Assembly: GCA_937914785.1 (NCBI GenBank)
Contig: CALGIV010000108.1
Span: 1-10,240 of the forward strand
Direction of reading: 5' to 3'
DNA from: an uncultured Eubacteriaceae bacterium
GTDB taxonomy: Bacteria; Bacillota; Clostridia; Eubacteriales; UBA1433
Length of the DNA stretch: 10,240 nt
Shown here piece by piece: positions 1 through 7,400 of this stretch; position 1 is the stretch's first letter, and every line of letters begins with the position of its first letter. A program made the position numbers and the translations under genes. The notes under the pieces are model-generated. The model was given only the letters and a program-made list of their open reading frames with translations. It did no database searches and was not told the DNA's origin.

Positions 1-218
1 GTCTGTCGGAGATTATCGGCTTGATGCGTGAAAACAGAATTGAACCCAAGACGTTATGTTTCATCCATGCCAACAAAAATGAGAAATCCAACCTTGTCCT
101 CATTCACGGTATAAAAGGAGGCGGCTGTTGGCTTGACGTCCTCCCGCCGATCTGCATCTATGATAAAAACGGCGGTTATACGGAACAAATTTACCAAATC
201 TATCACGAAACCGTATAA
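1..218 (+). CDS. tRNA1(Val) adenine-N6 methyltransferase, C-terminal end only (5' truncated)
   Basis: Only the last roughly 71 residues are present; the reading frame is open from base 3 and ends at TAA 216-218. The tail reads LSEIIGLMRENRIEPKTL, then a FIHANKNEKSNLVLI stretch, HGIKGGG, and LDVLPPICIYDKNGGYTEQI. This matches the C-terminal pattern of the TrmN6/YabB family of SAM-dependent methyltransferases (an 'EPK...F.H......N.VLIEG.KGG', then a 'LPPL.IY...G.YT' tail). The family adds a methyl group to N6 of an adenine in the anticodon loop of tRNA-Val. The SAM-binding motif and the NPPY catalytic motif would lie upstream of the window, so the catalytic assignment is inferred from the tail alone. 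The gene lies 41 bp before dnaX, and a promoter lies in that gap, so dnaX need not depend on it for transcription. Confidence 0.75.
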   Translation, partial: LSEIIGLMRENRIEPKTLCFIHANKNEKSNLVLIHGIKGGGCWLDVLPPICIYDKNGGYTEQIYQIYHETV

Positions 219-222
219 ATTA

Positions 223-231
223 TGGTATAAT
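223..231 (+). promoter_or_regulatory. Extended -10 promoter for the dnaX operon
   Basis: TGGTATAAT is a perfect TATAAT hexamer (226-231) with the TGn extension. No good -35 hexamer lies 16-18 bp upstream, which is tolerated by extended -10 promoters. Transcription would start near 238, giving a leader of about 22 nt that contains the dnaX ribosome site (GAGGAT, 251-256). The -10 lies inside a small inverted repeat, AATTAT-ggt-ATAATT (218-232), which is probably coincidental in AT-rich sequence. Confidence 0.6.
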
Positions 232-259
232 TGATTAAATTCATTATCGAGAGGATAAC

Positions 260-1816
260 ATGTCCTATACAGCGCTTTACCGTAAATACAGGCCTGCCAC
301 TTTTGCCGATATTGTCGGGCAGGAGCATATTACAAAAACACTGACGAATCAGATTAAAACCGGACGGATTTCGCATGCGTATCTGTTCAGCGGTATCCGC
401 GGAACGGGGAAGACATCTTGTGCAAAAGTGCTGGCCAAAGCCTTGAACTGCACAGATGAGACATCTTTTGAACCCTGCGGCGTGTGTACGGCGTGTAAGG
501 CTGCTGAAAACGATGCGCTTCCGGATATCGTTGAAATCGATGCGGCCTCCAACCGCGGCATTGAAGAAATTCGCGCGCTAAAGGAAAGTGTGAAGTATCA
601 GCCGGCGCTTGGCAAGTATAAGGTCTATATCATTGACGAGGCGCACATGCTGACGACGGAGGCCTTTAACGCGCTGTTAAAAACGCTGGAAGAGCCGCCG
701 GAATACGTCGTTTTTATCCTGGCGACGACGGAGGCGCATAAGTTGCCGCAGACGATCGTTTCGCGCACACAGCGGTTTGACTTCAGACGCCTTTCACTGG
801 GCGACGTTACGGAGCATTTGAAAAGAATTGCTCAAAAGGAAGGCTTTGAGGCGCAGGAAGAGGCGTTGGTTCATATCGCGGCACTGTCTGAAGGGGCGAT
901 GCGGGATGCGCTGAGCATCTTGGATAAATGCGCTTCATACGCGGTGGGGGGGGCCATCACAGAAGAGACGGTCGACTTTATCACAGGCCGGGCAAATGAT
1001 GGTGAGATTCTTCAAGCTGTTGAAGTTGCATTTAATGGTCATATACCCGAAATGCTGGATAAAATTCAAACTTTAACCGGCGCCGGACGGGATGCCGTCG
1101 TACTGCTGGAGTCTTTCATTACGGCGATGCGGGAGTTGTTGATTGTAAAAAACAGCCAACATCCGGAAAACATCGTCATGCGTCCGACGCAATATATTGC
1201 AAAATTAAAAGAAATAGGGGAGCAGATACCGGAAAAAAATATTCTTGCCGCGTTTGATATGCTGTTGGAAGCTCAGCGGCGCACGGCGTTTGCACCAACA
1301 CCGATTTACGCGCTGGAATGTGCGCTGATGATGATTGCAGGTGGAACAGATTTAAATAAAGCTACGAGAATTGTCGAGGTGGAAAAGGCAGCTCTAAAGG
1401 AAATCCGGCAGCAGTACGCTGACGATGAACAAAAACCCGGTACACCACCCGTAACGGAAGCTGCGGTGGCCGTAGCGCAGACAACTGCGCCGGCAGAAAA
1501 GAAGCTTTCGGGCAAAGAGCTTAAGGAGTTGCAGACGAAAGCCTGTTCACAGCTGTTTGCGGACGGGCTGCCGTTGCTGGCAATGGCTTTTGAACGTGCA
1601 GAGCTGACGACTGAAAGCGGGGATGTGCTAAACATCTTACTGGATGACAATGCGTACAGCCTCTTTATAAACAATAAAGAGTATCAGCAGAAACTTGAAG
1701 CTGCGGTTCGGCAAATCGCCGGTGTTTCAACTTTTGAATACAAGTCAAAGAAAAGCGAGGCCGCGCAAAAGGCTAAAGAAGCTTTTGGCGATATCGTTAC
1801 GATAAAAGAAGACTAA
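260..1816 (+). CDS. dnaX: DNA polymerase III subunit gamma/tau (clamp-loader ATPase)
   Basis: DnaX is the AAA+ motor subunit of the clamp loader that places the beta sliding clamp on primed DNA. In 518 residues I see the N-terminal 'YRKYRP' signature (7-12), Walker A GIRGTGKT (45-52), four zinc-ligand cysteines (C64, C73, C76, C79), Walker B IIDEAH (124-129), sensor-1 ATTE (155-158), and the sensor-2 segment GAMRDALSILD with R215. Domain III follows to about residue 365. A Pro/Ala/Thr-rich linker (about 390-415) leads to a short C-terminal domain. The arginine-finger motif normally written SRC reads SRT (168-170), so its cysteine is replaced; the arginine is kept. The ATG at 260 is supported by GAGGAT at 251-256 and by the conserved N-terminus. 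It is the first gene of a five-gene operon, 13 bp before ebfC. A G8 run (946-953) and an A7 run (1233-1239) occur within the gene; the second is discussed as a possible frameshift site. Confidence 0.97.
   Translation: MSYTALYRKYRPATFADIVGQEHITKTLTNQIKTGRISHAYLFSGIRGTGKTSCAKVLAKALNCTDETSFEPCGVCTACKAAENDALPDIVEIDAASNRGIEEIRALKESVKYQPALGKYKVYIIDEAHMLTTEAFNALLKTLEEPPEYVVFILATTEAHKLPQTIVSRTQRFDFRRLSLGDVTEHLKRIAQKEGFEAQEEALVHIAALSEGAMRDALSILDKCASYAVGGAITEETVDFITGRANDGEILQAVEVAFNGHIPEMLDKIQTLTGAGRDAVVLLESFITAMRELLIVKNSQHPENIVMRPTQYIAKLKEIGEQIPEKNILAAFDMLLEAQRRTAFAPTPIYALECALMMIAGGTDLNKATRIVEVEKAALKEIRQQYADDEQKPGTPPVTEAAVAVAQTTAPAEKKLSGKELKELQTKACSQLFADGLPLLAMAFERAELTTESGDVLNILLDDNAYSLFINNKEYQQKLEAAVRQIAGVSTFEYKSKKSEAAQKAKEAFGDIVTIKED
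1216..1280 (+). other. Possible -1 ribosomal frameshift cassette inside dnaX
   Basis: Inside the dnaX frame there is a Shine-Dalgarno-like AGGGGAG (1216-1222). After 11 nt comes the heptamer A AAA AAT (1234-1240), in the X XXY YYZ phase relative to the codons GAA AAA AAT. Six nt later GCCGC (1247-1251) can pair with GCGGC (1276-1280). A -1 shift would add five codons and end at TGA 1255-1257, giving about 332 residues. This layout resembles the E. coli dnaX signal that makes the gamma form. Against it, the site lies inside domain III, earlier than the E. coli site; the heptamer ends in AAT, not AAG; and the stem is short with a 24-nt loop. Confidence 0.25.
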
Positions 1817-1829
1817 AGGAGATTATTTT

Positions 1830-2177
1830 ATGGCAAAAGGAAAAGGCGGACGGGCGCAAATGCCCGGCGGCGGAAATATGAATAATTTGTTAAAGCAGGC
1901 GCAAAAGATGCAGGAACAAGTGCAGCGCGCCCAGCAAGAACTGGAAGAATCTGTATTTTCTGCTTCCAGCGGCGGTGGAATGGTAGAAATGGAAATATCT
2001 GGGAAAAAACAACTTCTATCGCTGAAAATCGATCCGGAAATCGTCGACAAGGACGATGTGGAAATGCTGGAGGATATGCTGATTGCGGCATTTAATGCAG
2101 CGATCGAAGAAGTTGAAAAAGCGAGCGAAGAAAAATTTAAATTTGCACAGGCGCCCGGCGGTATGGGGATGTTTTAG
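1830..2177 (+). CDS. ebfC: YbaB/EbfC family nucleoid-associated DNA-binding protein
   Basis: This 115-residue protein has the full family architecture. A Gly/Met-rich N-terminus containing NMNNLLKQAQKMQEQVQ is followed by a helix (about 17-42), the SGGGMVEMEISGKK strand region (47-60) and 'LKIDPEIVDKDDVEMLEDM' (65-83). A second helix with AAFNAAIEEVEK (86-97) and a Met/Gly/Phe tail ending PGGMGMF complete it. Family members form dimers that bind DNA without strong specificity and are encoded between dnaX and recR in many bacteria, exactly as here. The start is fixed by AAGGAG at 1816-1821, which overlaps the dnaX stop codon. The protein is soluble, with no signal peptide. The role in DNA maintenance is family knowledge plus context; the sequence does not show a catalytic site. 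Confidence 0.95.
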   Translation: MAKGKGGRAQMPGGGNMNNLLKQAQKMQEQVQRAQQELEESVFSASSGGGMVEMEISGKKQLLSLKIDPEIVDKDDVEMLEDMLIAAFNAAIEEVEKASEEKFKFAQAPGGMGMF

Positions 2178-2180
2178 GCA

Positions 2181-2780
2181 ATGTATCACTATGCACAGCC
2201 ATTACAAACCCTGATCGACGAATTTTCTAAAATGCCCGGTATCGGCAAGAAGAACGCACAACGGTTGGCCTATTATGTCCTGTCGTTAAACGATATGGAA
2301 GCCGTCGCGCTCGCGCAGGCCGTCATCGACGTAAAAGAAAAAATTCATCTTTGCCCGCAATGTTTTAATTTTACAGATGACGAACTATGCGATATTTGTC
2401 GCGCAGATGCGCGCGATAGAAACACTTTATGTGTTGTCAGTACGCCGCGAGACATCGCTTCAATTGAGCGCGCGCGCGAATATAAAGGAAGCTATCACGT
2501 ATTGCACGGGGTAATCTCGCCCATGGACGGCATCGGGCCCGACGCATTGAAGATCAAAGAACTTTTATCGCGCATCGCGCAGCAGGAGATCTCAGAAGTT
2601 ATCATCGCCACAAACCCCAACGTCGAAGGGGAAGCGACCGCGCTCTATCTCTCACGCTTAATTAAACCGCTGGGTGTAAAAGTGACGCGTCTGGCCAAAG
2701 GCGTGCCGGTCGGCGGTGACTTGGAGTTTGCCGACGAATATACGTTGATCAGCGCCATTGAAGGAAGGCAGGAAATGTAG
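2181..2780 (+). CDS. recR: Recombination mediator protein RecR
   Basis: RecR acts with RecO and RecF to load RecA on gapped, SSB-covered DNA. The 199 residues match the usual family length. A helix-hairpin-helix PGIGKKNAQRLA (19-30) comes first, then a four-cysteine zinc finger (C58, C61, C70, C73). The Toprim domain follows: LCVVSTPRDIASIER (83-97), the HVLHGVISPMDGIGP segment (106-120), ATNPNVEGEATALYL (143-157), and the C-terminal 'RLAKGVPVGGDLEFADE' (170-186), which is highly typical. The ATG lies only 3 nt after the ebfC stop and has no convincing Shine-Dalgarno sequence (TTTAGGCA), so translation is probably coupled to ebfC. The next gene starts 2 nt after the recR stop. Confidence 0.97.
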   Translation: MYHYAQPLQTLIDEFSKMPGIGKKNAQRLAYYVLSLNDMEAVALAQAVIDVKEKIHLCPQCFNFTDDELCDICRADARDRNTLCVVSTPRDIASIERAREYKGSYHVLHGVISPMDGIGPDALKIKELLSRIAQQEISEVIIATNPNVEGEATALYLSRLIKPLGVKVTRLAKGVPVGGDLEFADEYTLISAIEGRQEM

Positions 2781-2782
2781 CG

Positions 2783-3199
2783 ATGAATATCCTGATTATA
2801 GATTCACAGGGCGGCGGGGTCGGCAAGTCTCTGATTGAAAAGCTGACTTTTTTAAAAGACAAAGGCCATATTTTAACCGCGGTCGGTACGAATGCGAATG
2901 CGACGGCTGCGATGCTTAAGGCGGGCGCGACCTATGGCGCGACCGGAGAGGCTGCCATTGAATATAACTGCAGAAAGGCGCAGATTATCGCCGGGCCGAT
3001 CGGCATTATCTTTACGCACGCGATGCACGGAGAAATTACCTCAAAAATCGCTGCGGCCATTACGGCGAGCGATGCGGTAAAAGTCCTGCTTCCCATCAAC
3101 AAATGCGGCGCCTATATTACAGGCATTGTCGACAGGCCACTTGCGCGCGATATCGACGAAGCTGTTGGCGTGATTGAAAATATCATACAGAATGCATAA
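2783..3199 (+). CDS. DUF3842 family protein of unknown function
   Basis: This 138-residue protein resembles the DUF3842 family of Clostridia. It has MNILIIDSQGGGVGKSLIE at the N-terminus, then 'GTNANATAAMLKAGATYGATGEAAI' (35-59), 'IAGPIGIIFTHAMHGEIT' (69-86), 'LLPINKC' (102-108), and a C-terminal helix. The first strand and glycine-rich turn look like a nucleotide-binding Rossmann or P-loop start. GGGVGKS (10-16) is close to the deviant Walker A of MinD/ParA proteins (KGGxGKT), but the signature lysine is a glycine, and position 9, where a classical Walker A has its first glycine, is glutamine. I see no Walker B. There is no signal peptide or membrane segment. The ATG is 2 nt after the recR stop, with a purine-rich stretch (AGGAAA) just upstream, which implies coupled translation. 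No function has been assigned; the operon suggests only co-expression with recombination genes. Confidence 0.8.
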   Translation: MNILIIDSQGGGVGKSLIEKLTFLKDKGHILTAVGTNANATAAMLKAGATYGATGEAAIEYNCRKAQIIAGPIGIIFTHAMHGEITSKIAAAITASDAVKVLLPINKCGAYITGIVDRPLARDIDEAVGVIENIIQNA

Positions 3200-3234
3200 T
3201 ATTATTTTATGGCCAAAGGGGGCGTTTATTCGTA

Positions 3235-4473
3235 ATGCAACCTCATAGCGGAGGCTTGATTACAGCACTGATCTTACTGATCATTTTATCGGCGTTTTTT
3301 TCAGCGTCGGAAATGGCTTATTCATCGTTAAATATTATCAAAATGAAAAACCTGGCAAGCAAGAATAAAAAGGCAGCCAGAGTTTTAACGTTGCACAGCA
3401 ATTTTGACAAACTGCTATCGACGATCTTGATCGGAAACAACGTCGTCAATATCGCGTCAACTTCTATTGCGACCGTTCTTTTTATCGGGGCGCTTGGCAG
3501 CAAAGGGGCAGGGGTTGCAACCGCCGTGATGACCGTTATTGTCTTGATTTTCGGGGAAATATCACCCAAGAGTCTGGCCAAAGAAGCAGCCGAATCTTTT
3601 ACTATGGCCACGTATCCGATTTTAATCGTATTTGTGACGATTTTTACGCCATTTAACTTTATTTTCAGTAAATGGAAAAAACTGTTAAATAAACTGATTA
3701 AAACGAAAGAAGAACTGAGCGAGGCGGAAGCGGAACTGCTGACGATCGTCAACGAGTATCAAAACGAAGGCAGTCTGGATGAGAACGAAGGGAAGCTAAT
3801 CCGTTCCGCAATCGAGTTCAGCGATGTGACGAGTGAAGATATTTTAACACCGCGCGTCGATATCGAATATATCGAAATTGAAGACAGTATCTCAGAAATT
3901 ACCGAAAAGTTTAAGGAAACAGGTTTTTCCCGTATGCCGGTATGCAGTCAAAACATCGATAATATTTTAGGAATTGTCCACGAAAAAGACTTTTACCGGT
4001 ATCGCGATGAAACGAATGATGCTAAAGAGTTATTAGAGCATATTATGAAACCGCCGTTGTATGTGACCAGTAACAAGAAGATTGCTTCGCTGCTCAGTGA
4101 CCTGCAAAAGACAAAATCGCATATGGCGATCGTGACAGACGAGTACGGCGGCACTTATGGAATCGTCACGCTGGAAGATATTTTAGAAGAACTCGTCGGC
4201 GAAATCTGGGATGAGCACGATGAGATCACTGCTGAATTTGTACGGATTAAAGAAGACAAATATAAAGTGTTATGCAGTGCAGATTTGGATGATCTGTTCG
4301 AGCTTTTCGGTATGGAAAATGAATTTGAGCATAATTCTATCAGTCGCTGGGTGATGGAAAACCTTGAAAAGATTCCGGAGCTTAACGATCGTTTTGCTTA
4401 TGAAGATCTGTTCGTCATCGTCACGCAGGTAGACGGCCGTCGCCCGACAGAGATCGTCGTATTTCGAAAGTAG
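3235..4473 (+). CDS. CNNM/CorC (HlyC) family membrane cation exporter
   Basis: This 412-residue protein has the three-part structure of the CNNM/CorC family, which exports Mg2+ and related divalent cations across the plasma membrane. The membrane part (DUF21) has hydrophobic segments near 7-30, 62-88, 93-110 and 123-145. It carries the conserved GNN (68-70) and GEISPKS (107-113) motifs. A cytoplasmic CBS pair follows (about 200-325), with LTPRVDI (204-210) and the strongly conserved 'TDEYGGTYGIVTLEDILEEL' (301-320) and VGEI (321-324). A C-terminal CorC/HlyC domain spans about 333-411. The old name 'hemolysin' is misleading. A gap of 35 bp after the DUF3842 gene contains AAAGGGGG (3215-3222), about 12 nt before the ATG; no closer start codon is in frame. 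It is the last gene of the operon, and its TAG directly abuts the stop codon of the convergent permease gene. Confidence 0.93.
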   Translation: MQPHSGGLITALILLIILSAFFSASEMAYSSLNIIKMKNLASKNKKAARVLTLHSNFDKLLSTILIGNNVVNIASTSIATVLFIGALGSKGAGVATAVMTVIVLIFGEISPKSLAKEAAESFTMATYPILIVFVTIFTPFNFIFSKWKKLLNKLIKTKEELSEAEAELLTIVNEYQNEGSLDENEGKLIRSAIEFSDVTSEDILTPRVDIEYIEIEDSISEITEKFKETGFSRMPVCSQNIDNILGIVHEKDFYRYRDETNDAKELLEHIMKPPLYVTSNKKIASLLSDLQKTKSHMAIVTDEYGGTYGIVTLEDILEELVGEIWDEHDEITAEFVRIKEDKYKVLCSADLDDLFELFGMENEFEHNSISRWVMENLEKIPELNDRFAYEDLFVIVTQVDGRRPTEIVVFRK

Positions 4474-7400
4474 CTATTCGACAGACTTTAAGGATTCTAC
4501 CATATCGACTTTTTTTAGTTTAAAGTGCATAGCGATGTCGACGATAATGGCAAAGCCGAACGTGAGCACGGCGGCTAAAACGAAGCTCAGCCAGTAATGT
4601 CCGGGCGCAAACATCACGGAATCAACCTCTGCGACGGAGATGACGAAATCTTTGAACGGCATTCCAAGCAGCAACCCTGCAAGTACACCGATGACAGAGG
4701 CGATATTTGTTTCACGATAGATATAGGCGCCTACTTCGTTGTCGTAGAAGCCGAGCACTTTGATCGTCGCAATTTCGCGCAGACGTTCGTTGACGTTGAT
4801 GTTAACAAGGTTGTATAAGACGATAAATGCCAATGCGCCCGCTGCAATGATGACGACCAATACGATGTAGTTTAAACTACCGACGACATCGCGGAAAGTT
4901 TTTCCGCCTTCTGTCGAATAAGATATATGCAGGATTTCTTCATTGCGCAGCAACTCTGTCGACAATTCATTCGATAAGGTCGGATCATTCATATGCAGAA
5001 TGAAGGAATTGTAAATGACAGGTTTGTAAGCAGAGGCATAGGCCTCTTTTGACATATAAATATAATTCATCGTGTAGTTTTCGGTAATACCGGCTACTTC
5101 TGTTTCGAATTTGGCCGTATCGCTTAAAGAGACGGTTATTTTTTCGCCGACGGACACGTCGAGCATCTTAGCGATTTTTTCTGTCAAAATACAACCATGA
5201 TCCGGCAGCGATAATCTTTCTTCAACGCGTCTGTTCTGAAGATTGATGTAGCCGTTTAATTCCTGTGCGTTTTCCGGAACGAGCAGGTAAGCGGATTTTT
5301 TCGCCTTTTCATTCGTCACATCGACGCCTTTCTGTAAAACCATCATATAATCCGTAATCATCTCATTTTCCTGAAGCTGAAGGCGCAGCGTAGCGACCTC
5401 GTCTTGCCCAATCACTTCGTCGTAAATGCCGATTGCGTCGTATATAAAGATATCTTCGTATTGTTTATCGACGATAGATGTAATGGCGTGCTGCAATCCA
5501 AAGCCTGTATACATCAATGCAGTGCAGCCGGCGACGCCAACGACCGTCATCAAAACGCGCTTTTTATAGCGAAACAGGTTACGGAAAGTGACTTTATGCA
5601 GAAAGCTCAGCCGGCTCCAGATAAAGGAAACTTTTTCCAGAAAGACACGCTTGCCTGCTTTGGGCGCCTTAGGACGCATCAATGCTGCCGGCGTGGCCAG
5701 AAGTTCTTTTCGGCAGGCGAAGTAAGCAGAGAGCGCGGTGCACAAGACCGCTACCGCCGTACACAGGATCGCGTAATCCCAGCGAATCGGAATCATCAAA
5801 TCCGGCAAAAGGTACATAATCCGATAGGCATTGAATATTAAGACGGGCAACAGCTTAAAACCCAGTGCCAAGCCGACGAAAGAGCCCAGCAGGCTTGCTG
5901 AAATGGCATAGACCAGATACTTCTTTGCAATGACGCCGTTTGAATAGCCCAGCGCCTTCATCGTGCCGATCTCCATACGGTTCTCTTCAACCATACGTGT
6001 CATCGTCGTCAGGCAAACCAAAGCGGCGACAAGAATGAAGAACACCGGGATGACGATGGCAATTTTGTCGACGCGTTCGGCGTCTTCGATATAACTGCTG
6101 TAACCACTGTTGTCTGCCCGGTCAAATAGGTACCAAGTCGGATAGGGGATATCTTCCAACCGCTTTAGTCCATCGCTGTAAGCCTCCTCACCGTCCTGTA
6201 ATTTTGCCAGCGCGGCGTCAAGTTCGGCTTGTGCGCTTAACTCTTCGGCCTCAAGGTCGATATAGCCTTGCTTTAACAGTGCCCAGCCTTCATCAAGCGT
6301 CCGGCGCGAATTGCGCAGCATGTGTTCGGTATCGATAAGCGCCTGCTCCGCATCCGCCAGTTGCGCATATCCGCTTTTAATCTCTTTGCGCAGTTGTGCG
6401 ATCATCTCTTCCAAATTTTGAATCAACGCTTCACGGTCACCAAGAACTTCACGCAAACGCTGAATAAGCTCTTCTTTGCTCTTAATATCTTTTAGTTCAT
6501 CCAGGAGGTATTCTCCGGCGAATACCACAATATCTTGTATGTCCTCAGGAATATAGCCAAAGTATTGTGTTTCTTTCAGCAGCTCAAAAACTGCTTGCCG
6601 CGTTTCCTGGTCTAAAAGAAATATTTGTTCAATTAACGTGTCCGTTTCAATAGGGCCGTCGGTGTTGATCAGGTCGATGAAAGAATCTGGCCAATCAATG
6701 TCTGCCTCGTTAATCGCTTCTTTAACGCCTTGTGGAATGATAATGATAGCCGGTATTATTTTGTCCAAAGTTTCGATAAAACGCTCAACATCCTCATCGG
6801 TAAGCGTCTTTAGGTAGGCCGCGGCATCTTCCATTGCTTTAACGAGGGCCTCCAGTTGCTGTAATTGCGCCAGTGCCCCAGGTTTTTCGGCTTCAAATTT
6901 TTCCCATCCTTCGGTAAGTGCTTTTATTCCGTTGCCGTATGCCGTCTCGCTTTCTTTGAGCAGCCGCTCATTTTCTTCAAGCGTTTTACGTCCGGCCGCA
7001 ATGCCGTTTTCCAAGTCCTCAATACCCTGATAATACGCCTGCCATCCATCATCGAGCTCCGCACGCGCTTTGTCGAGTTCTTCTCTGGCAGTATTGTATA
7101 ATTCATCATAGCGCGCCTGTTCGCGCTCTGCGGCAAAGTCTTCCATCGTCTTTTTAATGTTGTCCATTACGCTGTCATAGCGCAGATCATAGGCGGAAAT
7201 GCCCTCGGTCGTCTTAAAGGTTAAAAATACATCGGTATAGACTTCATATTCAAACACTTCAATGGGTAAAAGTAAAAAATTATTGACAACACCGTTACCG
7301 ATCGTGCTGCTGCCCTTGTCAAAAGAGATGTACATTGGAGAAGTGACGATTCCGACAATTGTAAAACGCGTCGTATTCAAATAATCATCAATGTCATCCT

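Noticed and set aside
946..953. G8 homopolymer in dnaX as a frameshift error or programmed slip site
   Set aside because: The frame is intact through the run (A-V-G-G-A), the protein is family-like on both sides, and no supporting signal surrounds it. It is only a likely sequencing or mutation hotspot.
1306..1674. 122-residue minus-strand open frame inside dnaX
   Set aside because: It lies opposite the conserved dnaX frame, has Ser/Ala-rich low-complexity sequence and no ribosome site.
3318..3752. 144-residue minus-strand open frame inside the CNNM/CorC gene
   Set aside because: It is antisense to the conserved DUF21 membrane domain, and its hydrophobicity mirrors the sense strand. No independent start signal is visible.
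4488..4538. CTTTAA...TTAAAG inverted repeat after the CNNM gene as its terminator
   Set aside because: The T run lies inside the loop and not after the stem, and the stem is short and AT-only, so it does not fit an intrinsic terminator.
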